From contig OX638353.1 in the NCBI GenBank assembly GCA_951813255.1, positions 62,001 through 126,000 of the forward strand: a stretch of DNA of 64,000 nucleotides, read 5' to 3'. Position numbers and translations under genes: made by a program. Source of the stretch: an uncultured Dehalococcoidia bacterium (GTDB taxonomy: Bacteria; Chloroflexota; Dehalococcoidia; Lucifugimonadales; JAAXIE01). Shown here piece after piece: positions 27,359 through 35,072 of this stretch (position 1 is the stretch's first letter; every line of letters begins with the position of its first letter). The notes below the pieces were generated by a model. That model was given only the letters and a program-made list of their open reading frames with translations. It did no database searches and was not told the DNA's origin.

Positions 27359-29617
27359 ATGAAGAAGGGTCTGGCGGCGCTTCTTCTCATAGCGGCTGCA
27401 CTTTGGGCCAGCGTTGCCACTGACGCGGAGCCGGCCTACGGCCACGCCAATCAGGCGCGCTCGGCGCCATCTCCGGACTCAGTGCTGGAGATGGCGCCGA
27501 CCCGCGTTGCCGTCTGGTTCACCGAACCCATCGAGCCGGATCTCAGCGAGATTCGCGTACTTGATTCACAAGGGACCCAGGTGGATGCGGGCGATAGCCT
27601 CGTCGATCCGGCTGACGGGACGGCGATGTCCGTCGGCCTTCAGACCCTATCCAACGGCACGTACACCGTTGCTTGGAAGAACGTCTCCACAGTGGACGGG
27701 CACTTGGTGCGGGGATCGTTCCTCTTCTCAGTGGGGGAGTCCATCAGCGGGGGAGCGCTGGAGGTTCCCAGTTCTCCCCTGCTGCAGTCTCCTGTAGAGC
27801 CGGTGCTGAGATGGCTGGTGCTTCTCAGTGTTCTTGGAATGGTGGGTGGGCTGGTCTTTGACCTGCTGGTGACGAGGCCGGTGGCTTTTGCGCGGGAAGC
27901 GGGGCGACCCTTGCGGCTTTTGGGTGTGGCGTTGGTGGCCCGATCGAACCGGGCGGTGTGGCTAGCGATCGCAGTATTCCTAGGGGCTTCGGTAGCCCAA
28001 CTGCTGCTTCAGACGTCCATTGCCCGGGACGCTTCGATTGTGAGTGTATTGGGGAGTCCTCTTTGGACGATGCTGACCGACACGGAGTGGGGACGCATCT
28101 GGGCGTGGCGTGGGTTCATGGGGGTCGGTTTTGCTCTGTCCTTGGCGGGTCTAGCGGTTGCTGGTCGGCGGTCGAACTCCAGAGACATGGGCGGTCGTTT
28201 GGAGGTTGGCCTCCGGCTGCTGGCACTGGGATTCGGCGGGGCCGCCCTTTGGACCTTGAGCCTGACGAGTCATGGGGCAGCTACTACGGGCATCCGGTGG
28301 TTTGCCCTGTCGGTGGACTACATTCACTTGGTCGCCTCGGCCTTCTGGGTGGGGGCGCTCTTCCACTTGGCGATGGGCATTCCACTGGTGCTGCGGAGCC
28401 TAGCGCCGGGACAGCGGAGGGCTTGTCTTTCGGGGATTGTGCCCCGCTTCTCGGTGGTGGCTGGGCTCAGCGTCATCGTTCTAATCGTCACGGGCGTCTT
28501 CAGCGCGTGGGCGCAAGTTACCGTTCTGCCGGCGGTCGATACACCCTATGGCATGACGCTGCTGGTGAAGGTGGCCATCGTTGTGCCCGTTCTGGTTTTG
28601 GCAGCACTGAATCTGGTGTGGGTGCGTCCGCGATTGGCCCGCAGCGATGGGATTGGGCGCTGGCTGAGACGCCTTGTGTTGGGTGAGGCGGCTTTGGCGG
28701 TGCTGGTGCTGGGGGCGGTAGGGGTGCTCACCAGCTTGGAGCCAGCGCGTCAGGTGGCTGGGCGCGAGGGGAAGGGGATTGTGGACTCCCAGTTCTTCAG
28801 GGATACGGTGGAGGGGACTGGGATTGGGCTAGAGATCGAGCCGGGACGTGTGGGCTCCAACAGGGTGGTGGTATCGCTGGAGGATAGGCTGGGGATGCCC
28901 ATCACCAACGCCAGTGATGTGTCGGTGCTGCTGACATACCTTGGGGCGGACCTTGGGGAACCGGTGGTGTCAGCGACAGCGGTGGGAGATGGGAGTTATG
29001 TGCTGGAGGAGAGCCAGATAAGCATCGCGGGAGTGTGGCAGGCGGAGTTGACGGTGGTGAGGCCGGATGCATTCGACGCGCGTACGGCTTTCCGGTTCGA
29101 GGCGGCTTCTACGGCGGCAGGTGGCAGCGCACTTATTTCTCCTTCGCCAGATACGGCCCGCCTCCTGCTGGGGATCGGGCTGGCAGGTCTGGGGTTTGTG
29201 TTTGCCATGGTGGCTATGCCGTTGGGGGGGCGCAACCTTCGTGAAGGGGCTGGGGTTCTAGTGCCGGGGACTGCTGCCTTTTTGGTGGGAGTGTTCCTGC
29301 TGTTCACGGGGGGTGCGGAGCAGTTGCGGAACCCCTTCCCGCCGGCGCCGGAGTCGCTGGCTGCGGGAGAGGCGGCGTATCTGCAGAACTGCCAAGTCTG
29401 TCATGGCACAGAGGGCAGGGGCGATGGGCCAGGAGCCCCTGGGCTCGTGCCACCGCCGGCGGACTTGGTGATCCATGTGCCCCTGCACCCGGAGCGGGAC
29501 CTGTTCAGGTTCATACATGACGGGATTCCGGGGACTGCCATGGCGCCCTTGGGGTCGCGGATGACGGATGATGAGATATGGCATGTGGTCAACTACGTCA
29601 AGACGTTGGGCAGGTGA
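27359..29617 (+). CDS. CopC-CopD copper protein fused to a C-terminal cytochrome c domain
   Basis: 752-aa protein from the ATG at 27359 (signal LAALLLIAAALWASV). Residues about 28-125 are a CopC domain with the mature N-terminal His (GHANQARSAPSPDSVL) and VAVWFTEPIEPDLSEIRV. A CopD-type membrane region of about eight helices follows, with DYIHLVASAFWVGALFH. An outer beta domain follows (about 490-590), then a last membrane helix and a cytochrome c domain with CQVCH near residue 679 and GTAMAPLGSRMTDDEIWHV supplying the axial Met. CopC binds periplasmic Cu and CopD moves it across the membrane; the added heme suggests redox coupling. Convergent with another cytochrome c gene. Confidence 0.92.
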   Translation: MKKGLAALLLIAAALWASVATDAEPAYGHANQARSAPSPDSVLEMAPTRVAVWFTEPIEPDLSEIRVLDSQGTQVDAGDSLVDPADGTAMSVGLQTLSNGTYTVAWKNVSTVDGHLVRGSFLFSVGESISGGALEVPSSPLLQSPVEPVLRWLVLLSVLGMVGGLVFDLLVTRPVAFAREAGRPLRLLGVALVARSNRAVWLAIAVFLGASVAQLLLQTSIARDASIVSVLGSPLWTMLTDTEWGRIWAWRGFMGVGFALSLAGLAVAGRRSNSRDMGGRLEVGLRLLALGFGGAALWTLSLTSHGAATTGIRWFALSVDYIHLVASAFWVGALFHLAMGIPLVLRSLAPGQRRACLSGIVPRFSVVAGLSVIVLIVTGVFSAWAQVTVLPAVDTPYGMTLLVKVAIVVPVLVLAALNLVWVRPRLARSDGIGRWLRRLVLGEAALAVLVLGAVGVLTSLEPARQVAGREGKGIVDSQFFRDTVEGTGIGLEIEPGRVGSNRVVVSLEDRLGMPITNASDVSVLLTYLGADLGEPVVSATAVGDGSYVLEESQISIAGVWQAELTVVRPDAFDARTAFRFEAASTAAGGSALISPSPDTARLLLGIGLAGLGFVFAMVAMPLGGRNLREGAGVLVPGTAAFLVGVFLLFTGGAEQLRNPFPPAPESLAAGEAAYLQNCQVCHGTEGRGDGPGAPGLVPPPADLVIHVPLHPERDLFRFIHDGIPGTAMAPLGSRMTDDEIWHVVNYVKTLGR

Positions 29618-29620
29618 CTG

Positions 29621-30139
29621 CTATTCCATGGCAATGGGCAGGGGGTCGTTCTCGCTGGCCATAGCCTGGGATTCCAGTATCGAGAAGCCCAGCTTGGTCT
29701 TGTCGCCCCACAGGCTTTTGACGTAGTCGAGCACGGCGACTATCTCGTCGTGGTTGAGGATGCTGCCGAAAGCGGGCATGCCGCTCTTGAAACTCGGGAC
29801 CGTGGGTGTTTCCTGTATCTTGCCTCCTTGGCTTACCACGCGATAAAGGAACCCATCGCCATGGTGCCAAGTGTGGCCGTCTCCGTTGAGCGGAGGGGCA
29901 GGCAGAATGCCGTCGGGCTTGGGGATATGCCAGTTGGGTTGGCCTTGGCCCATGTTGCCGTGGCAGACGGCGCAGTTGGCGGTGAAGAGTTGCTGCCCCA
30001 CGGTCAGTTCTGCACTTGGAGCGGTGTCGCCCATGGATGGGGACTCTTCGCTAGGAGGCGAGGAGCAGGCCAAAAGGACGGCAGCGGCAAGCAGCAGCGA
30101 CAGACCCAAGGACAACCGGAACATGTGATGGCCCATCAT
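29621..30139 (-). CDS. Cytochrome c lipoprotein
   Basis: 172-aa monoheme cytochrome c. It has a lipoprotein signal (VLLAC-SS, Cys 25), a heme site CAVCH at residues 56-60, and a likely axial Met in FKSGMPAFGSILNHDEIVAVLDYVKSLW. It would act as an electron carrier tethered outside the membrane. Start is ATG 30139 or the in-frame ATG at 30124. It is the third gene after a methyltransferase and carbonic anhydrase, with an 11-base gap, and ends 3 bases from the convergent CopCD-cytochrome fusion. Confidence 0.88.
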   Translation of the reverse strand: MMGHHMFRLSLGLSLLLAAAVLLACSSPPSEESPSMGDTAPSAELTVGQQLFTANCAVCHGNMGQGQPNWHIPKPDGILPAPPLNGDGHTWHHGDGFLYRVVSQGGKIQETPTVPSFKSGMPAFGSILNHDEIVAVLDYVKSLWGDKTKLGFSILESQAMASENDPLPIAME

Positions 30140-30149
30140 CCTACTCGTT

Positions 30150-30638
30150 TCAGACCCCTCTGAGACGTCCGGTGGCGCAGTCGTAGATGAAGCCCCGGAC
30201 TTGGTCTTTGTGGGGGATGAAGGGGTTGGCTTGGATGCGAGAGATTGACTGACGCACGTCCTGCTCCAAGTTGCGGAAGGCTTCGAAGGCGAAGGCTGGT
30301 CGCAGGCCGGTCTCGGCTTCGATGGCGTCCTTCACGTCGTCGTCGCGGAATCCCATCATACCGCAGTCGGTGTGGTGAATGAGCATTATCTCGCGGGTGC
30401 CCAAGAGGCGCTGGGATATGACCAGCGAACGGATGGCGTCGTCGCTGACGACTCCCCCTGCATTGCGGATTACGTGGGCATCGCCTTCTTCCAAGCCGAG
30501 GAGCTTGTGGGTGTCGAGGCGGGCATCCATACAGGCTACGACGGCGAGGTTCTTGGCGGGAGGGGCGTGGCCGATCCCGCGGTTGAATCCCGCTGCATAG
30601 CTAGCGTTGTTGGTCAATGCGTCGTCGATGGCAGTCAC
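30150..30638 (-). CDS. Beta-class carbonic anhydrase
   Basis: 162-aa zinc enzyme interconverting CO2 and bicarbonate. The zinc/catalytic motif is ACMDARLD (Cys, Asp and Arg of CxDxR) and the other ligands are HHTDCGM (His and Cys). The small size and GDAHVIRNAGG fit the compact beta-CA group. A GTG start at 30638 follows GGAGG. It overlaps no gene and sits between the methyltransferase and cytochrome c genes on the minus strand. No export signal, so cytoplasmic. Confidence 0.92.
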   Translation of the reverse strand: MTAIDDALTNNASYAAGFNRGIGHAPPAKNLAVVACMDARLDTHKLLGLEEGDAHVIRNAGGVVSDDAIRSLVISQRLLGTREIMLIHHTDCGMMGFRDDDVKDAIEAETGLRPAFAFEAFRNLEQDVRQSISRIQANPFIPHKDQVRGFIYDCATGRLRGV

Positions 30639-30658
30639 GGAAACCTCCGCATGATGGG

Positions 30659-31480
30659 CTAGGGCTTTGTTGCGGTAGCCTCACCGAAGGCTAGGGCTCC
30701 GATTGCGCCGGTCTCTTCGAGCCATTGGTCCAAGTCATTGCTCCACTGTTCAAACTGCTCTTGGGTGGCCAAGCCGAAGCTTGTAGCCGCGCCGATGACG
30801 TGGGGCAGGAAGAACCAGTCCTTTACAAAACGATGCAGGAAGGCGACCTCGTCGTGGGTGTCGAAGTAGTCGAAAGAGCCGGACGCGTGGATGCCCGTGA
30901 ACCCCGCATCAAGAAGGGCTTTCTTGAGCTGCCAGCCCATCTGGGGATGGCCACCGTTGGCTTGAAGGAGACGCATGAAGGTGGTCCAAGCGTCGCCCCT
31001 AGCTTCGAAACCGGGCTCCATGAAAGATGAGTTCCCGATTAGCTCGCGGCTGGCGATGATGCCGCCGGGTTTCAGGACCCGCTTCACCTCGGCCAAAGCT
31101 CCCTGGGTATCGGGCACGTGCATCAGGACGGCGTGGCAGTGGGCTACGTCAAAAAAGTTGTCCTCGAAGGGCAGGTCGGTGATGTCGCCGACATGAAAGG
31201 TCGTATTGGAATGACCGCCGGCTTGAGCTGCAGCTTGGGCCAACTCAATCTGCGAGGCCTCCATGTCGATGCCGTGCACTTCACCGGGTTCCACGGCGCG
31301 GGCAAGGCCGACGGTGATGTTGCCTGGGCCGCAGCCGAAGTCCAGCAATCGCTGGCCCGACCTAAGGTGGGGCAGCAAATAGGCTGCGTGGGTTTCGCAA
31401 CTGCGCTGGGCTAGGAGTTGCTGGAACTCCTCACTGTATCCCATGGTATAGCTGGCGGTGGGTGAAGGGTTCTCAGACAT
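30659..31480 (-). CDS. SAM-dependent methyltransferase
   Basis: 273-aa class I methyltransferase. Motif I is LLDFGCGPGNITVGLA, the acidic end of strand 2 is GIDMEASQIE, motif II is FDVAHCHAVLMHVPD and motif III is VLKPGGIIASRE. The substrate is unknown; the layout is like UbiE/arsenite-type small-molecule methyltransferases without their special motifs. The frame is open to 31540, but the ATG at 31480 has GGAG eight bases upstream and fits the family start. First gene of the operon with carbonic anhydrase and cytochrome c. Confidence 0.9.
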   Translation of the reverse strand: MSENPSPTASYTMGYSEEFQQLLAQRSCETHAAYLLPHLRSGQRLLDFGCGPGNITVGLARAVEPGEVHGIDMEASQIELAQAAAQAGGHSNTTFHVGDITDLPFEDNFFDVAHCHAVLMHVPDTQGALAEVKRVLKPGGIIASRELIGNSSFMEPGFEARGDAWTTFMRLLQANGGHPQMGWQLKKALLDAGFTGIHASGSFDYFDTHDEVAFLHRFVKDWFFLPHVIGAATSFGLATQEQFEQWSNDLDQWLEETGAIGALAFGEATATKP

Positions 31481-31636
31481 GGTTACAACTCCGAGTAGGG
31501 ATGCGCAGTTGCCGCGGGCGCTATGCCCGGCACTTTCCATTATAGACCACCAATGGGCGTAAGGATTGTGCTTGGAGATGAGAGCCGGGAGGGGCCGTTA
31601 TTTTCGCTTGCTTCCGCTCATTTTGGCTTGGAGGGC

Positions 31637-31774
31637 GGACTGCAAGCACACTTCTGTTTCGTAGCTGCACTGGCAGACTGGTCGTAGCTGTAGCGAAGTT
31701 TTTTGTAGCTAATTTAACTGCCAGTACTGCCACTGGCGTATCTGCGCAACTATGAGTTTTTGGTCTGCCACTGG
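31637..31774 (+). repeat. Dispersed iteron-like intergenic element, copy B
   Basis: ACTGGCAG at 31669-31676 is the reverse complement of CTGCCAGT at 31718-31725, the latter inside a 9-bp tandem repeat (ACTGCCAGT ACTGCCACT). CTGCCACTGG recurs near 31765. The core has three GTAGCT motifs and GCGAAGTTTT. It aligns with copy A over about 120 bases, with shared TTCGTAGCTGCA and GCGTATCTG blocks. Confidence 0.65.
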
Positions 31775-31945
31775 CCCGATTTCATGGGCTTCTCTCCCGA
31801 TAAGAGATTCTGCAAAAAAGCCACGCCGGGTGACCTGTGGGGTCAGTCGCCAGCGCGCTCTGAATGCATAATAGAACAACAGTACGTGTATTGTCAATGG
31901 GCAGGTGTCATGGGGGGACGGGTGGGTGGTGGTGCGGTCTTCTGG

Positions 31946-31965
31946 ATTGCGGCTTTCGCCGCAAT
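31946..31965. repeat. REP-like palindrome 1
   Basis: ATTGCGGC-TTTC-GCCGCAAT, an 8-bp perfect stem with a 4-nt loop, preceded by TCTGG and followed by TACGG. It matches the general CTGGATT...AAT..ACGG palindrome type common in bacterial intergenic DNA. Confidence 0.65.
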
Positions 31966-32026
31966 TACGGGGGGAGGCAAAATTGCTCACGCGAGGGTGA
32001 CTTATGGGATAGTCCGTGTTACTTGG

Positions 32027-32043
32027 ATTCCCGCCGCGGGAAT
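32027..32043. repeat. REP-like palindrome 2
   Basis: ATTCCCG-CCG-CGGGAAT, a 7-bp perfect stem, preceded by CTTGG and followed by GACGG. It is the same kind of element as the palindrome 81 bases upstream, with a different but self-complementary stem. Confidence 0.65.
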
Positions 32044-32145
32044 GACGGCAGAGGAATGCGGGATTGACAAAGAGAGGGGTGCTTGGCAAGAAATCGGGCT
32101 TGGGGGTAGGATGCGGCGAGTGTCTGTGTTGCATGGAGGTGAGTT

Positions 32146-32982
32146 GTGGGCAGGTTGGATGATCAGGTGGCGATTGTGACGGGCGGGGCGCAGGGGATTG
32201 GGGGGTCGACGGCACGGCGTCTTGCCGAGGAGGGGGCGCGGGTGTTGATTGCGGACATTGATATGCCGACGGCGGATGCAAACGTGGCGGGCATCCGGGA
32301 GGCGGGGGGCACTGCTGCGAGCGTTCGGGCGGACATTGGGAGCCATGATGAGATACACGGCATGATCGACCGGGCAGTGGAGCTGTGGGGACGGCTGGAT
32401 ATTCTGGTGAACAATGGGTATACGCCGACACATGGGCGGGGACGAGGCACGGCACTGGATGTGACGGAAGAAGAGTGGGACGTGGGGATGAATTTGCTGG
32501 TGAAGTCCATTTTTCTTGGGGCGAAGTATGCGGTGCCGGAGATGGAGAAGACGGGGGCTGGGAGCATCGTGAACATGGCCTCGGTACACAGCCTGCTGAT
32601 GGCTCCGGGGAAGCTGGTGTATGAGGCGGGGAAGTCGGCGGTGGTGGGCGTGACGAAACAGATGGCTACGGACTTTGGGCCAATGGGAATCAGGGTCAAT
32701 GCGATCTGCCCGGGGCACATTGCCACTGAGCGTATCGAGGCTGCTGCTGCGGAGAACCCGTCAGGCCGGCGTTTTCTGGAGGACCAGTACCCTCTGCGCA
32801 GGGTGGGACGGCCGGTGGATGTGGCCAATGCGGTGGTATTCCTGTGCTCGGAGGAGGCTTCGTTTATCACGGGGCACTCACTGGTGGTTGATGGCGGTAT
32901 GACGGTGCAGTTGCAGGAGGACTTTGGGGTGAGGCAAGCCACGTATGTTCAAGAGAACCCGGACACCATCCTGCCGCACTAG
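32146..32982 (+). CDS. Short-chain dehydrogenase/reductase
   Basis: 278-aa SDR oxidoreductase with a Rossmann fold. The cofactor motif is TGGAQGIGGS, followed by IADID (acidic end of strand 2, favouring NAD over NADP). The NNG motif is ILVNNG, and the catalytic residues are Ser in NMASVHS and YEAGK (YxxxK). The C-terminal FITGHSLVVDGGMT is classical. A GTG start at 32146 follows GGAGGTGA. The C-terminal tail (QEDFGVRQATYVQENP) is longer than usual. Substrate unknown. A bidirectional terminator follows. Confidence 0.93.
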   Translation: MGRLDDQVAIVTGGAQGIGGSTARRLAEEGARVLIADIDMPTADANVAGIREAGGTAASVRADIGSHDEIHGMIDRAVELWGRLDILVNNGYTPTHGRGRGTALDVTEEEWDVGMNLLVKSIFLGAKYAVPEMEKTGAGSIVNMASVHSLLMAPGKLVYEAGKSAVVGVTKQMATDFGPMGIRVNAICPGHIATERIEAAAAENPSGRRFLEDQYPLRRVGRPVDVANAVVFLCSEEASFITGHSLVVDGGMTVQLQEDFGVRQATYVQENPDTILPH

Positions 32983-33012
32983 ACCGAGAAGCGCCCTCTA
33001 GAACCTTCCTCT

Positions 33013-33061
33013 ACAACAAGGCTGGGGATTGAGCCCTTAGGGGCGTCCCCAGCCTTGTTGT
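33013..33061. terminator. Bidirectional terminator between convergent genes
   Basis: A perfect 16-bp stem (ACAACAAGGCTGGGGA and complement) with a 17-nt loop that can itself form GCCC-TTA-GGGGC. It lies between the SDR and vWA genes, which converge. Confidence 0.88.
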
Positions 33062-33088
33062 CGTTCATCATGGAGCTGTCGTCTTGGG

Positions 33089-34963
33089 TCAGGGGCTATA
33101 GCCTGACGGGCGGAGGGACTCCCGGGAGTTCTGGGTGATGTGGTCCATCAGGAAGGACAGGTCCTGGTAGGCGCCCAGATTGCCTAGAGGGCCTTCCAGA
33201 GACTGGAGTTGTTCGGACAAATAGAGCAGGCTCTCGTGGGCCGAGGACTCGTAGGCGTCGGCGAAGGGCAGGCTGCTGTACCGGTCAGCAGCGAGGGCGA
33301 TCACGGAGCCCAATTTCAGCAGGGGGTCGTTCAGGGCTGCGAACTGGGTTTCGCCTTGGCTGAGGATGCTCGCGTGTTGGCGGTTGGAATCCCCGGTGCC
33401 AGGGGTCACCCAGCGCAGTTCGACGCTGCCCAAGCGGGTAGAGATGCCGACGGGAGGATTCTTCAGTTCCAGTTCGTAGAAGACGGTGGTAGCGGCTCCT
33501 GAGGGTATCTCCGCGAACTCACGGTGGGCTTGGGTGAAGCTCTCGTCGGAGGTGATGCGGTTCTCGTACCCGACGATGCGCCATGACGCGACCACGCTGG
33601 GGTCCCAGGTGACTTGGGCACGGGTCTGGTCGGCAAAGGGCACGGAGAGGGCCAGCCAGTTCTCGCGAGCGAACGTAGCCCGGGCTTGATTTACGTCGCT
33701 GAGGTAGCGGTACCAGCCGTTGCCGTGCTGGGCCAGTTGCTCCAACAGGTAGTCGTTGTAGTTCTCGATGCCCACGCCGATGGTGATCAAACGCAGGGGG
33801 TTGCTGCTGTCGTAGTCGCCAGCGGATTCCAGGATAGCGAAGGGATCGGTTGCATCGACGTTAGCCACGCCATCGGACATCAGGATGATGTAGTTGTAGG
33901 CATCGGGACTGGCGCGACGCGCTTGGTCGGCAAGCTGCACGCCCAGATTGAGGCCGGCTTGGACGTTGGTGGAATTGCGGCCGGTAAGGCGGCTTATGGA
34001 GCGCGTGACGTCAGGGTCGTTCGGGTCGCTGTGTTGGACGGTGAACTGGTGAAGGACGTCGGAGCTGAACTGGACAACGGCTATGCGGTCCTGGCTGCGG
34101 AGGCTGTTCCTGATGGCGTCAGCGGCCTCGCGGGCGATGGACACGCGGTCACCGGAGTTCATGGAGCCGGAGGCATCCAACACGAGGGTCACGTTGACGG
34201 GGGTGGCATCGTAATTGGCTTCGGGTGTTTGGAAGGCGAATCGGGCCATGTGCATGCGACTGTCCAACGGGTGGCGGAACACATCGCCGGTGATGGCGAA
34301 GCTGTCGTCGCGTAGAGGCGGGGCGTAATTGTAGTTGAAGGCGTTGATCCATTCCTCGGCGCGAACAGAGTCGGGGTCGACAGCGTAGCCTTCACGGGCC
34401 CAGTTGAGCGCGAGGTAGTAGGAAGTGCGGTCTGTATCGAGGCTGAAGGTGGAGACGGCGTCGGCAGCGGTGGACACGAACCTCTCGCGCAGATAGTCCT
34501 GGAATGTGGTGGCAGATGGTGTGCCCTGCGCTTGGGGAGCGGGGGCTGGGGTTGGGGTGCCGGTTGTACGGGATGTTGGGGCCGGGGCTGCGGCGGCGGT
34601 TGGCGCCGGGGTGCTGAGGGCCATCATGGCAGCCTCGGAAGCGGAGGCAGGAGTAGTGATAGCGCTTGTCGTTGCCGAGACGGTGATGCCCTCAGGGACT
34701 TGCCCCGCACTGTCTGCATGGACTTGCACAGTGCCGATTGCGGCTATGGCCGTGGGGCGAGATTCGGGCGGGACAGGGGTAGCGGCTGGTATCTGCCCAG
34801 TCATGGAAGGGGGAAGGGTGACGACTTCGACTACGGCGGCTGGGGCCGCGGGCGCAATGGGCGCCGCAGCGGGCGCGGCGGTGGGGTCTGCTTCCTCTCC
34901 GCAGGCTGCCAGTGAGAGTAAAACAACTATTACCAAGGATAAGATTGCTAGGAATCTGATCAT
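33089..34963 (-). CDS. von Willebrand factor A domain lipoprotein (YfbK-like)
   Basis: 624-aa lipoprotein. The ATG at 34963 has AAGGAGGG upstream and opens a signal with lipobox LSLAAC-GEE; the frame upstream is open but not protein-like. A Pro/Ala/Thr-rich linker covers about residues 25-155, then FQDYLRERFVSTAADAVSTFS, the conserved region before vWA in this family. The vWA MIDAS is DASGSMNSG near 261, with VMSDG-like LMSDGVANVDATD. A C-terminal domain as in DUF3520 completes it. Members are surface metal-dependent adhesion proteins of unknown partner. Divergent from the peptide-binding protein gene. Confidence 0.9.
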   Translation of the reverse strand: MIRFLAILSLVIVVLLSLAACGEEADPTAAPAAAPIAPAAPAAVVEVVTLPPSMTGQIPAATPVPPESRPTAIAAIGTVQVHADSAGQVPEGITVSATTSAITTPASASEAAMMALSTPAPTAAAAPAPTSRTTGTPTPAPAPQAQGTPSATTFQDYLRERFVSTAADAVSTFSLDTDRTSYYLALNWAREGYAVDPDSVRAEEWINAFNYNYAPPLRDDSFAITGDVFRHPLDSRMHMARFAFQTPEANYDATPVNVTLVLDASGSMNSGDRVSIAREAADAIRNSLRSQDRIAVVQFSSDVLHQFTVQHSDPNDPDVTRSISRLTGRNSTNVQAGLNLGVQLADQARRASPDAYNYIILMSDGVANVDATDPFAILESAGDYDSSNPLRLITIGVGIENYNDYLLEQLAQHGNGWYRYLSDVNQARATFARENWLALSVPFADQTRAQVTWDPSVVASWRIVGYENRITSDESFTQAHREFAEIPSGAATTVFYELELKNPPVGISTRLGSVELRWVTPGTGDSNRQHASILSQGETQFAALNDPLLKLGSVIALAADRYSSLPFADAYESSAHESLLYLSEQLQSLEGPLGNLGAYQDLSFLMDHITQNSRESLRPSGYSP

Positions 34964-35072
34964 TGCGGTCCCTCCTTGAAGTTTTGGAGCAGGGTCCGCA
35001 CCTACAGACGGATGGAACACGGGAAAGGTTCCCGTTCGACGAAAGAGGCCTTGGTCACGTATCATTGACGTA
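34964..35072. promoter_or_regulatory. Divergent intergenic region, vWA lipoprotein / peptide-binding protein
   Basis: A 109-base region between two divergent genes that must hold both promoters. I could not assign -35/-10 boxes with confidence. Confidence 0.35.

Larger units (their letters stand above)
31541..32145. other. Intergenic region with repeat element and two palindromes
   Basis: About 600 bases without a convincing gene. It holds copy B of the iteron-like element (31637-31774) and two REP-like palindromes at 31946-31965 and 32027-32043. Short frames here look like non-coding sequence. The SDR gene's ribosome site (GGAGGTGA) lies at its right end. Confidence 0.6.
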
